Positions 8,138 through 16,716 of a DNA stretch of 21,650 nt are shown here, piece after piece. Every line of letters starts with the position of its first letter. Position 1 is the first letter of the stretch. The notes under the pieces were generated by a model. The model was given only the letters and a program-made list of their open reading frames with translations. It searched no databases and was not told the DNA's origin. Location: the NCBI GenBank assembly GCA_964552205.1, contig CAZKFT010000032.1, positions 1 through 21,650 of the forward strand, written 5' to 3'. A program made the position numbers and the translations under genes. This DNA comes from JAIVGZ01 sp964552205 (lineage in GTDB: Bacteria; Pseudomonadota; Gammaproteobacteria; Natronospirales; JAIVGZ01).

Positions 8138-10540
8138 ATGAAAAAACGCCCACGCCTTAAGAAAATTGTCCTTGGTGGCCTGTTTGCGCTGATTTTGCTG
8201 GGTTTCGGCAGCATTTTGGGGGTGTATCTGTGGGTGGCCCCCAGTTTGCCGTCTGTGGAAATGCTCAAGGATGTCCGCCTCCAGGAACCTATGAGGGTCT
8301 ACACCCGCGACGGGCGGCTGATAGCGGAGTTCGGTGAGCAGAAGCGGGCTCCGCTTTCCTGGGAAGAGATGCCGCCGCAGGTGATCCAGGCCTTCCTGGC
8401 CGCCGAGGATGACCGCTTTTTCCAGCATCCGGGTGTTGATTATCAGGGGTTGCTGCGCGCGGGCATCAATCATTTGCTGACCGGCGACCGTACCCAAGGT
8501 GGTGGCACAATCACCATGCAGCTTACCCGCGAGTTTTTCCTGAGCCGCGAAAAGACCTATATCCGCAAGATCCGCGAGATATTCTTGGCCATCCGCATCG
8601 AACGCGAGATGACCAAGGAAGAGATTCTCACGCTTTACCTCAACAAGATATTCCTCGGGAACCGGGCCTATGGGGTGGGCGCGGCCGCCCAAGTCTATTT
8701 TGGGGTGGATGCGAAAGACCTCACCGTTGCCCAGGCTGCAGCCCTTGCGGCAACGGCCCAGCGGCCCTCAGAGAACAATCCTGCTTCAGGCACCGTGCGG
8801 ATACTGGATCGGCGCAACTATGTCCTCGGGCGCTTGTTGCATTTGAACTGGATTACCGCGGAGCAGTACCGCGTGGCCCGGGAATCGCCCTTGGTCGCAA
8901 GTCTGCATGGACCCTCGGTGGAGGTGGAAGCGCCCTATGTAGCAGAAATGGTCCGGGCGGAGATTCTGAGTCGTTACGGCGCCGAGGCGTATACCCGTGG
9001 CCTGCGCGTGGTCACGACGATTGATGGAGATAGCCAGCAAGCGGCAAACCGGTCCCTACGCCTTGCGCTGCACGAGTACGACTTCCGCCACGGATACCGT
9101 GGTCCCTTGCGCTCGCTGGAGTTGGGCGAGGAGAGCGAGGAAGAGATATTGCGCTGGGACAGCATCCTCCACCGTGCCCGTGGCCCCGGGCTGCTCTTCC
9201 CTGCGTTGGTGATTGCTGTGGGGGAGACCGAAGCGGAGGTCTACACCGGCGGTGGGCGGCGCCTGCAACTGGGTTGGGATGGCATGTCTTGGGCCCGACC
9301 GGCAAACCCGGATACCGGCAATCTGGGGCCGGTACCCCGTACTGCAGCAGATGTAGTCAGTCGAGGGGACCTGGTTTTTCTCATCAACACCGGTGGGGAT
9401 GATGGATTGCGTTTGGCACAAGTCCCACAGGCCCAGGGCGCCATCGTCTCCATTGATGCCGCCGACGGCGCCTTGCGCGCCGTCATCGGCGGCTACGACT
9501 TCACGGTGTCTCAGTACAACCGCGCGGTCCAGGCGGCCCGCCAGCCTGGCTCTGCATTCAAGCCTTTCATCTACTCCGCGGCGCTGGAGCGCGGATTCAC
9601 TACCGCGTCCGTGGTGAACGATGCGCCGGTGGTGTTCGAGGGAGATGAGGCGCTGGAGCGCGACTGGCGGCCTCGCAACGACTCCGGGCGTTTTTATGGC
9701 CCTACGCGTCTGCGGGAGGCACTCACCTACTCCCGAAACCTTGTGTCCGTTCGCGTCATGCGGGCGATTGGCGTGGGTTATACCGTGGGCTTCGTGCAGC
9801 GATTCGGCTTTGATCGAAGACGCCTACCCCGGGACCTGTCGCTGTCGCTGGGCTCGGCGGTCATGAGCCCGTTGGAATTGGCGGGTGGATATGCGGTGTT
9901 CGCCAACGGTGGGTTCCGTGTCGACCCCTGGTTCATCTCACGCATCGAGGATGCCGACGACAGCCTCTTGTTCGAAACCATCGCACCCTTGGCGTGTGAT
10001 GACTGTGTTGCGGAGGACGAGGATGCCGAGCCAGTCGTGTTGGCGGAGCGGGTCATCAGCGAGGACAACGCCTTCCTGATGGACGACATGCTCAGGGAAG
10101 TGGTACGCCGTGGTACCGGGCGGGCCGCCCTGCAGCTCGGGCGAAGTGACATCGCTGGCAAGACCGGTTCGACCAACGACTTCGCCGACGCTTGGTTCGC
10201 AGGGTACGGTGGCGGTGTGGTCACAGTGGCCTGGGTGGGACATGACCGCGTGCAGTCACTGGGCCCGCAGGAATACGGCGGTCGCGCCGCGTTACCAATG
10301 TGGATTGAGTACATGCGAGTTGCCATCCGCGACCTGCCGGAGGTCCCGCAACTGCAACCGCCGGGCATCATTACCGCGCGCATTTCCGCCGAGACCGGCA
10401 GACTCGCAGGTGCGGGTGATTTGGGCGCGATATTCGAGTATTTTCGGCAGGACGATCTCGTACGCCTAGAGGAAGAGGCACGCGCCGCCCTTGAGCGCGG
10501 CGAAGGCGAAGACCAGAGCGACGAAACCATTCTTTTCTGA
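8138..10540 (+). CDS. mrcA: Penicillin-binding protein 1A (bifunctional class A PBP)
   Basis: 800 residues. PBP1a polymerises glycan strands from lipid II and cross-links them. A cytoplasmic basic start (MKKRPRLKK) leads to one membrane helix (about 10-33). The glycosyltransferase (GT51) domain has the catalytic glutamate E90 in AAEDDRFFQHPGVD, the TQGGGTITMQLTREFF motif and the LYLNKIFLGNRAYGVGAAAQVYFG motif. The transpeptidase domain has SxxK with S472 in GSAFKPF, SRN at 532-534 and KTG at 675-677. All active-site residues are present. It is slightly shorter than E. coli PBP1a (850). The start matches the family N-terminus although no ribosome site is clear. Confidence 0.96.
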   Translation: MKKRPRLKKIVLGGLFALILLGFGSILGVYLWVAPSLPSVEMLKDVRLQEPMRVYTRDGRLIAEFGEQKRAPLSWEEMPPQVIQAFLAAEDDRFFQHPGVDYQGLLRAGINHLLTGDRTQGGGTITMQLTREFFLSREKTYIRKIREIFLAIRIEREMTKEEILTLYLNKIFLGNRAYGVGAAAQVYFGVDAKDLTVAQAAALAATAQRPSENNPASGTVRILDRRNYVLGRLLHLNWITAEQYRVARESPLVASLHGPSVEVEAPYVAEMVRAEILSRYGAEAYTRGLRVVTTIDGDSQQAANRSLRLALHEYDFRHGYRGPLRSLELGEESEEEILRWDSILHRARGPGLLFPALVIAVGETEAEVYTGGGRRLQLGWDGMSWARPANPDTGNLGPVPRTAADVVSRGDLVFLINTGGDDGLRLAQVPQAQGAIVSIDAADGALRAVIGGYDFTVSQYNRAVQAARQPGSAFKPFIYSAALERGFTTASVVNDAPVVFEGDEALERDWRPRNDSGRFYGPTRLREALTYSRNLVSVRVMRAIGVGYTVGFVQRFGFDRRRLPRDLSLSLGSAVMSPLELAGGYAVFANGGFRVDPWFISRIEDADDSLLFETIAPLACDDCVAEDEDAEPVVLAERVISEDNAFLMDDMLREVVRRGTGRAALQLGRSDIAGKTGSTNDFADAWFAGYGGGVVTVAWVGHDRVQSLGPQEYGGRAALPMWIEYMRVAIRDLPEVPQLQPPGIITARISAETGRLAGAGDLGAIFEYFRQDDLVRLEEEARAALERGEGEDQSDETILF

Positions 10541-10550
10541 CGGCGAATCC

Positions 10551-11162
10551 ATGCCCAAGCCAGGATCACCGCGTTGCGGTGCGCTGCGACAGACGATTGC
10601 TCAGGAGGCTGCCAGGGTCATGGCCGAAGAGTCTGTGCGCGACTACCGTCTCGCCAAGCGCAAGGCTGCGGACAGACTGGGCGTGGACCCATCCGGTCAG
10701 TCCATGCCGACCAACCGCGAAATCGAGGATGCTCTGGTCCAACATCAACGCCTTTTCGGCGGTGATGATCATGCGAACGGCCTGGTGCAGCTAAGGGCGG
10801 CAGCGGCAGAGGCCATGCGAATGTTTGCGGACTTCGACCCTCGATTGGTCGGACCGGTGTTGCGCGGCACTGCTACGCCGGATTCACCTATCAATCTGCA
10901 CTTGTTCAACGACGCGCCGGAGCAGGTGGCTCTGTTTTTGATGGGTGCGGGCATTCCCTACGAGGAGGCCACCCGGCGCATGAAACTTCCTGATGGGCGC
11001 TTGTCGGACTACCCGGTCTTCCGGTTCGTCGCCGGTCAGGTCGGAGTGGAGGCAACCGTCTTCCCGCATGTGGATCTGCGTCAGGCGCCGGTCAGCCCGG
11101 TGGACGGGCGACCGATGCGTCGCGCGAACTTGCGCCAGGTCGAAGACCTTCTTTCGGAATAA
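10551..11162 (+). CDS. Conserved hypothetical protein with a degenerate nucleotidyltransferase-like segment
   Basis: 203 residues from ATG 10551, 10 bases after the mrcA stop, so probably co-transcribed. A longer frame from a TTG at 10491 overlaps mrcA and seems less likely. The first half is helical and charged (ARVMAEESVRDYRLAKRKAADRLG). Residues 95-119 (FDPRLVGPVLRGTATPDSPI and NLHLF) resemble the GS...SDIDLHLF core of pol-beta-type nucleotidyltransferases, but the two aspartates are replaced by P113 and N115. Catalysis by that mechanism is therefore unlikely. The C-terminal part contains LPDGRLSDYPVFRF and DGRPMRRANL. I recall similar proteins in databases being mislabelled as UDP-N-acetylmuramate-alanine ligase, but no Mur ligase motifs are present. 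Function unknown. Confidence 0.75.
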   Translation: MPKPGSPRCGALRQTIAQEAARVMAEESVRDYRLAKRKAADRLGVDPSGQSMPTNREIEDALVQHQRLFGGDDHANGLVQLRAAAAEAMRMFADFDPRLVGPVLRGTATPDSPINLHLFNDAPEQVALFLMGAGIPYEEATRRMKLPDGRLSDYPVFRFVAGQVGVEATVFPHVDLRQAPVSPVDGRPMRRANLRQVEDLLSE

Positions 11163-11219
11163 AGGACAGTTTCTCGCAGAGACGCAGAGACGCAGAGGAA
11201 AGAATAAAAAACAGGACAG
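11163..11219. repeat. CGCAGAGA tandem-repeat element flanked by 7-bp direct repeats
   Basis: Three tandem 8-mers lie at 11175-11198: CGCAGAGA, CGCAGAGA, CGCAGAGG. An A-rich stretch follows. The heptamer AGGACAG occurs on both sides, at 11163-11169 and 11213-11219, bounding a 43-bp core. The motif CTCGCAGAGACGCAGAG is one I recall as dispersed between genes in many bacteria. It fills the gap between two convergent genes. No protein is implied. Confidence 0.6.
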
Positions 11220-11231
11220 GGCGCGAGAGAC

Positions 11232-12527
<1,296 letters not shown>

Positions 12528-12556
12528 GCCAGATGGCTCCCTTTGAAGAGCATCGG

Positions 12557-12562
12557 ATTATA
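12557..12562 (-). promoter_or_regulatory. Candidate -10 box (TATAAT) for gltA
   Basis: A perfect TATAAT on the minus strand lies 29 bases before the gltA ATG. The -35 region is poor; TTCCGA at 16-base spacing is the nearest match and falls inside the 3' end of the nuclease gene. The implied leader is about 23 bases and carries the GGGAG ribosome site. Confidence 0.5.
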
Positions 12563-12573
12563 TGTCATGCGGC

Positions 12574-13353
12574 TCAGTTCGGAATAATTTCAATGGTGGC
12601 GGGATGTTGCACCGTCATGGCGCGGCCTCCCCGACCCCATGGATGCACCCAACCCCGCACTTCAATGCGGGTATCGGCATAACGGTCGAGCGTGAGTCCA
12701 TCGAACCAACGCGCCAAGTCGTCGTTGCGAAAGCGCAGCACCAAACCGCCTTCCAGCGTGAGAATGCGGTCGTCGCGACGGACCTGCCAAGCACCGGTGC
12801 GCCCCTGCACGATGGCGAAACCGGTCGAACTCAGTTGTGTTGACGCGACCACTGGACCGCCATGGAGGGCCCACAAACCCCTGCTCTGGGCGCGCGCGGC
12901 CTGTTCCGCCTCGCGGTGGCAGGCCACCCCCTCCAGGTTAGGAGGCACGATGGCCTGCAGGGCCAGACCGTTGCGGATCAGGTGTGCGGCCAGGTCGCCG
13001 TGGCGTTCGGTGAATACGCGCGCAAGACGCCTCCCGTAGCGGTCTCGTGGCTCTGCGCCGGCCTGTAGGAGCACAGCGTTCTCGGCAAGCTGGATTAATT
13101 GCTGAAGATGCTCCAGTGCGTCTCGGGCGAGCGGCTCGTCAGGGCCGCCGTCCCGCCCAAGCTCGGGCGCATCCAAGCCGATGATGCGCAGTCGGGAACC
13201 GTCACCGAGTTGCAGCGTATCGCCGTCTATGACCCGCCGCACCTCCGCGTGCTCCAGCCCGGTCGGCAATATGCAGGTGTCGGCTGCAGCCGGGGTACCG
13301 ACCAGCAGGAGACCCAAAAGAAACAGGCGCCCGAAGGCGCCTGTCTGTCGCAC
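12574..13353 (-). CDS. Secreted thermonuclease-family (SNase-like) protein
   Basis: 259 residues from GTG 13353. The N-terminus is a signal peptide (hydrophobic LFLLGLLLVG, cut near AAA-D at about 24). The SNase fold follows, with DGDT at 43-46, R56 and E64 in LRIIGLDAPE, and R108 in DRYGRRLARV. These correspond to the calcium and catalytic residues of staphylococcal nuclease. A C-terminal part of about 85 residues has a beta-rich pattern (TGAWQVRRDDRILTLEGGL, IEVRGWVHP) that I do not assign. It probably cleaves nucleic acid in the periplasm or outside the cell. The first codons overlap the rpmE terminator. The start lies 20 bases after the rpmE stop and has only a weak ribosome site. Confidence 0.85.
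   Translation of the reverse strand: MRQTGAFGRLFLLGLLLVGTPAAADTCILPTGLEHAEVRRVIDGDTLQLGDGSRLRIIGLDAPELGRDGGPDEPLARDALEHLQQLIQLAENAVLLQAGAEPRDRYGRRLARVFTERHGDLAAHLIRNGLALQAIVPPNLEGVACHREAEQAARAQSRGLWALHGGPVVASTQLSSTGFAIVQGRTGAWQVRRDDRILTLEGGLVLRFRNDDLARWFDGLTLDRYADTRIEVRGWVHPWGRGGRAMTVQHPATIEIIPN
13317..13345 (-). terminator. Intrinsic terminator of rpmE, located inside the nuclease reading frame
   Basis: On the minus strand an 8-bp perfect GC-rich stem (CAGGCGCC, positions 13336-13343 and 13324-13331) closes a TTCG tetraloop. An extra A-T pair and a wobble extend it, and TTTCTTTT follows. This is a textbook rho-independent terminator 28 bases after the rpmE stop. It covers codons 4-13 of the downstream nuclease reading frame. 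Confidence 0.85.
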
Positions 13354-13373
13354 GAAATGCTTTGCCTGATGGT

Positions 13374-13589
13374 TCAGGCGGATTTGGCACCTGCGCCGTA
13401 ACGCTTGCGGAACTTGTCCACGCGGCCGCCCGAATCCAGGATCTTCTGCTTGCCCGTGTAGAACGGGTGACAGGAAGAGCAGACTTCGATGTTCAGGTCG
13501 TGGCTCATGGTTGAGCCGGTGGCAAAGGTCTCACCACAGCTGCAGGTTACGTTGATTGTCTTGTACTCGGGGTGGATCTCGGCCTTCAT
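13374..13589 (-). CDS. rpmE: 50S ribosomal protein L31, zinc-binding form
   Basis: 71 residues. L31 bridges the large and small ribosomal subunits. The four zinc ligands C16, C18, C37 and C40 are all present (TCSCGE and VCSSCHPFYTGKQ), so this is the C+ form used when zinc is plentiful, not the YkgM form. The C-terminal GGRVDKFRKRYG is typical. The ATG at 13589 has AGAGGTG about 7 bases upstream. A sigma-70-like promoter and an intrinsic terminator flank the gene, so it is probably mainly monocistronic. Confidence 0.97.
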   Translation of the reverse strand: MKAEIHPEYKTINVTCSCGETFATGSTMSHDLNIEVCSSCHPFYTGKQKILDSGGRVDKFRKRYGAGAKSA

Positions 13590-13975
13590 GTCCTGACACC
13601 TCTAAAAAGAGCCGCGTATGATAAGGTGCGCGCCCCGCGTATGCAACAGCGCTGCCTGCATCAGGCCCTCGGTTTGTGAGTCTGTGCGGTTTACCGCGTA
13701 TCCGTGATAAACATTCTCATGATTCCAAGCTAAGTTCTTGGTGCTTAACCTCCTTTTCGCTTATCCACATTTTCTGTGGATAACTCTGTGGAAGACTATT
13801 GAGCAGATGCGCTAAGTGCGTGTGGGCGTACCAATTGTGTTAAATCGGTCAAAACCTATACACAGGAGAAACGGCATATAAAACAAGAGGGTACATTGCG
13901 CGTGGGAATTCTGTTGCCTGGAGGACACAAGGATGTGACAAACCCGCGACGGTGGCCAGGCGCTGTGTATAACGG
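13590..13975. other. Gene-free region with a cluster of DnaA boxes (candidate origin or DnaA-titration site)
   Basis: This 386-base stretch between rpmE and hemW holds no plausible gene. Matches to the DnaA box TTATNCACA are: TTATCCACA at 13761-13769 (plus), TTATCCACA at 13775-13783 (minus), TTATACACA at 13964-13972 (minus), and CTATACACA at 13856-13864 (plus, one mismatch). Weaker sites with two mismatches lie at 13787-13795 and 13836-13844 (both minus). The first two form a perfect inverted pair with a 5-base spacer. The middle (about 13830-13890) looks richer in A and T than the flanks. The rpmE promoter occupies the left end. Box clusters like this occur at oriC, datA-like sites and DnaA-regulated promoters; which applies here is not settled. 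There is no dnaA, dnaN or mnmG in the window. Confidence 0.6.
13618..13646 (-). promoter_or_regulatory. Candidate rpmE promoter
   Basis: On the minus strand TTGCAT (13641-13646) and TATCAT (13618-13623) are separated by exactly 17 bases. The -10 matches the consensus at 5 of 6 positions. The start site would lie near 13611, leaving a leader of about 22 bases that includes the ribosome site. Confidence 0.6.
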
Positions 13976-15223
13976 TCAGTGACTTAGCGTTGCCGGAGGC
14001 AGAAAAAGTGCCTGTAAATCATTGAGGAAGCGCCAGCCCAGAGGGCTCGGCTGCCAATGATTGTCGGTGTTCTTCAGTAATCCCCGCTGCTCTGCGTGCG
14101 CCAGCCTTTCTCGAACCGAGTCAAACCGGAGGCCGGTGCGCGCTTCGAACTGCGGTTCCGTAAACCCGTCAGGAAGACGCAGCGCATTCAGCATGAACTC
14201 GAATGCGAGGGTGTCTGCATCCAGTACCGATTCGCCTTCGACCAATGTCCCTTCTGGTGGGGTCCATGCTTTGGGGTGGCGTTTCTTCCATCGACGCGTC
14301 ACTTGTCCGTCCTCAAGCGTGAGTTTGCCGTGTGCCCCCGCCCCAATCCCCAGATAGTCGCCGAAACGCCAGTAGTTGAGGTTGTGGCGACATGCCTGAC
14401 CGGGGCGGGCCCACGCCGAGATTTCGTACTGGCCGTACCCCGCATCAGAAAGGCGCTGATGGCACGCGTCCTGGATGTCGGCAAGGGTGTCCTCATCCGG
14501 CAATACTGGGGGGTCGAGATGGAAGGCGGTGTTTGGCTCAAGCGTCAGCTGATAGTGTGAGACGTGCCCCGGGTCGAAGGCCATTGCCTCCTCCACATCT
14601 CGCAACGCACCCGCAACGGTCTGGCCGGGCAGACCATGCATGAGATCAATGTTGATTCGCTCGAATCCGGAACGCCGCGCCTCGTTCAGAGCATGCCGTG
14701 CAGCGACATCGTCGTGGATGCGGCCCAGTGCCTTGAGGGCCGTCGGGTCAAAACTCTGCACGCCGATGGACAAGCGATTCACGCCTGCGGAACGAAAGCC
14801 CGCGAAACGACCCGATTCCAGCGTGCCAGGGTTAGCTTCGAGCGTAATCTCGCAGTCCGTGCTCAACGTGAGCGCGCTGCCAGCGTGGTCGAGAATGCGT
14901 GCGATTCCTGCCGCAGAGAACAGGCTGGGCGTACCACCGCCAAAGAAAATGGCATGGACGCTCCGACCGGTTACGCGTGATGCCTCCACATCCAGGTCTT
15001 CCAGCAACGCATCGATGTACTGCGACTCCGGCAGTTCGTCCCGCACGGCGTGGGAGTTGAAATCACAGTACGGGCACTTGCGCACGCACCACGGCAGGTG
15101 GACGTACAGCGTCAGCGGGGGCAGTACGTCGTCCGTTGCGGAAGCGGATTCTATTTCTTGGGTCCGAGGAAAAACCAGAGTATGAGCCCCAATACCGGCA
15201 ATAACAGGATAATCAAGATCCAC
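13976..15223 (-). CDS. hemW: Radical SAM protein HemW (heme chaperone, CPO3-like)
   Basis: 415 residues as drawn. HemW is a radical-SAM protein related to HemN that acts in heme trafficking rather than as a coproporphyrinogen oxidase. The iron-sulfur motif CxxxCxxC is C46, C50, C53 in CVRKCPYCDFNSH. GGGTPS, ANPGTLES, VNRLSIGVQSF, MHGLPGQT and NLNYWRFGDYLGIGAGAHGK follow, in the order seen in E. coli HemW. The family usually begins near LPPLTLYVHLPW, here residue 34, yet no ATG, GTG or TTG lies between that point and the GTG at 15223. AAGG sits 4 bases before that GTG. The start therefore falls 73 bases inside the upstream miniprotein gene. Confidence in the product is high, in the start moderate. 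Confidence 0.92.
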   Translation of the reverse strand: MDLDYPVIAGIGAHTLVFPRTQEIESASATDDVLPPLTLYVHLPWCVRKCPYCDFNSHAVRDELPESQYIDALLEDLDVEASRVTGRSVHAIFFGGGTPSLFSAAGIARILDHAGSALTLSTDCEITLEANPGTLESGRFAGFRSAGVNRLSIGVQSFDPTALKALGRIHDDVAARHALNEARRSGFERINIDLMHGLPGQTVAGALRDVEEAMAFDPGHVSHYQLTLEPNTAFHLDPPVLPDEDTLADIQDACHQRLSDAGYGQYEISAWARPGQACRHNLNYWRFGDYLGIGAGAHGKLTLEDGQVTRRWKKRHPKAWTPPEGTLVEGESVLDADTLAFEFMLNALRLPDGFTEPQFEARTGLRFDSVRERLAHAEQRGLLKNTDNHWQPSPLGWRFLNDLQALFLPPATLSH

Positions 15224-15333
15224 AATACCTTGGATCCTGTCCCGGCATTACTACCGACCGTTTTCACGATCGCGTAGATGTCGAGGATGAGAATGATAAG
15301 GCCTAATAGGCCGCCAATTCCGCTGCTCAGCAT
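15151..15333 (-). CDS. Two-helix membrane miniprotein, PLDc_N type
   Basis: 60 residues. Two hydrophobic helices (about 6-27 and 35-56) are joined by a short polar loop (GSNAGTGSK), ending GLILWFFLGPKK. The second helix with LWILIILLLPVLG is typical of the PLDc_N (phospholipase D/nuclease N-terminal) family, found alone in many small inner-membrane proteins of unknown role. The ATG at 15333 has GGAG about 8-9 bases upstream. It lies 25 bases after rdgB and its 3' end overlaps hemW by 73 bases in another frame. No catalytic domain follows. Confidence 0.8.
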   Translation of the reverse strand: MLSSGIGGLLGLIILILDIYAIVKTVGSNAGTGSKVLWILIILLLPVLGLILWFFLGPKK

Positions 15334-15358
15334 GATGAAGTACTCCAGTGTTCTCGGT

Positions 15359-15991
15359 TCACGACGATAGCATGCGCTTGGCGGCCAGGTCCGTCGCCAA
15401 GCGCACCAAGGCTTGGCCCCTATGGGACATGCGATTCTTCTCCGCCGGATCCAATTCGGCAGCGGTTCGACCTAGCGTTGGCACCAGGAACAACGGGTCG
15501 TAACCGAAGCCGCCATCGCCTCGCGGGGAGGTGAGGATTTCTCCGTCCCAGCGGCCGTTGCAGAGGATTGGGTCAGGGTCGTCCGCGGAACGCACGAAGG
15601 CGATTACGCAGACATAATGTGCGCGCCGGTCGGTGATGCCCTCGAGTTCGGACAGCAGCTTGGCGTTGTTCTCCGCATCGTCAGCATCCGGCCCCGCGTA
15701 TCGCGCTGAGTACACGCCCGGGCGACCGTTGAGCGCGTCGACCACAATCCCGGAGTCATCTGCGATTGCCGGCAGACCGGTTGCTGCAGCGGCGTGACGA
15801 GCCTTGATGAGGGCGTTCTCCTCGAAGGTCGTGCCGGTTTCGTCAGCATCCGTTACGCCGAGCACGTTCTGGGGTATCACCTCCGTGCCGAAACCAGCAA
15901 GCAAGGCCGAGAGTTCGCAAACTTTTTTGGCGTTGCCGCTCGCGAGCACCACTCGTGAGATCGGCCCTGTGGCCGCGAAAGTCTGGCTCAC
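15359..15991 (-). CDS. rdgB: dITP/XTP pyrophosphatase (Ham1 family)
   Basis: 210 residues. Hydrolyses dITP, ITP and XTP to monophosphates and so keeps deaminated purines out of DNA and RNA. Family motifs: VVLASGNAKKVCEL (14-27), the catalytic acids in IADDSGIVVDAL (D78, D79), PGVYSARYAG, GDGGFGYDPLF, and the C-terminal SHRGQALV. It overlaps rph by 4 bases. The pairing rph-rdgB-hemW is conserved in many gammaproteobacteria. The first 10 residues extend beyond E. coli RdgB, so a later start is possible, but the overlap supports this one. Confidence 0.95.
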   Translation of the reverse strand: MSQTFAATGPISRVVLASGNAKKVCELSALLAGFGTEVIPQNVLGVTDADETGTTFEENALIKARHAAAATGLPAIADDSGIVVDALNGRPGVYSARYAGPDADDAENNAKLLSELEGITDRRAHYVCVIAFVRSADDPDPILCNGRWDGEILTSPRGDGGFGYDPLFLVPTLGRTAAELDPAEKNRMSHRGQALVRLATDLAAKRMLSS

Positions 15992-16704
15992 CCGCCCAAG
16001 CTCTCCCGTTGGACCGCGATTAGCTCCTGTATGCCCTTGCCTGCGAGCTCCAGCAATCTATCCAACTCGTCGCGCCGGAATGCATGACCCTCAGCCGTGC
16101 CTTGGAGCTCGATGAAGCCGCCGGCATCGTTCATGACCACATTCATATCCGTTTCCGCTTCGCTGTCCTCGGCATAGTCGAGGTCCAGCACCGGGGCGCC
16201 GCGATAGATGCCCACGGACACCGCAGCTACTGCACCATGTAGCGGGTCGCTCTTGATCAGTTTGCGTTCGCGCATCACACGCACCGCATCCACCAGAGCA
16301 ACATACGCGCCGGTGATGGCCGCTGTACGCGTGCCACCGTCGGCCTGCAATACATCGCAGTCCAACGTCACCATGTTCTCACCCAAGGCCTTCCGATCCA
16401 CGACGGCACGCAATGCGCGCCCAATCAGGCGCTGAATCTCCAGCGTCCGTCCGCCTTGCTTGCCGCGAGATGCTTCACGGTCAGAACGGGTATGCGTCGC
16501 GCGCGGCAACATGCCGTACTCCGCCGTCACCCAGCCTTCACCGGTACCCCGCAGGAAACCGGGCACACGCGATTCGACGCTGGCAGTGCACAGAACGCGC
16601 GTTTCACCGAATTCCACCAGTACGGAGCCCTCGGCGTGACTGGTGTAATGTCGCGTCAGCTGGATGTGTCGTAACTGGTCTGCCGCTCTACCGCTTGGAC
16701 GCAT
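15988..16704 (-). CDS. rph: Ribonuclease PH
   Basis: 238 residues, the same length as E. coli RNase PH. It is a phosphate-dependent 3'-5' exonuclease that trims tRNA 3' ends. Signatures are MRPSGR at the start, GWVTAEYGMLPRATHTR, the arginine-rich REASRGKQGGRTLEIQRLIG, LDCDVLQADGGTRTA, and ETDMNVVM near the active site. I chose ATG 16704 over a GTG at 16716 because it matches the family start and has GGAG 5 bases upstream. It begins 12 bases after the phosphatase stop codon. All expected active-site blocks are present. Confidence 0.96.
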   Translation of the reverse strand: MRPSGRAADQLRHIQLTRHYTSHAEGSVLVEFGETRVLCTASVESRVPGFLRGTGEGWVTAEYGMLPRATHTRSDREASRGKQGGRTLEIQRLIGRALRAVVDRKALGENMVTLDCDVLQADGGTRTAAITGAYVALVDAVRVMRERKLIKSDPLHGAVAAVSVGIYRGAPVLDLDYAEDSEAETDMNVVMNDAGGFIELQGTAEGHAFRRDELDRLLELAGKGIQELIAVQRESLGG

Positions 16705-16716
16705 TGCATTCTCCAC

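Noticed and set aside
9778..10569. Leftward open frame of 263 codons opposite the end of mrcA
   Set aside because: The translation is serine- and arginine-rich, typical of an antisense shadow, and the PBP1a transpeptidase motifs lie on the other strand.
11175..11198. Tandem octamers considered as a CRISPR array
   Set aside because: Units are 8 bases with no spacers and no cas genes nearby.
13921..13940. GGAGGACACAAGG followed by ATG considered as the start of a small gene
   Set aside because: The ATG is followed at once by a TGA stop codon, so there is no reading frame.
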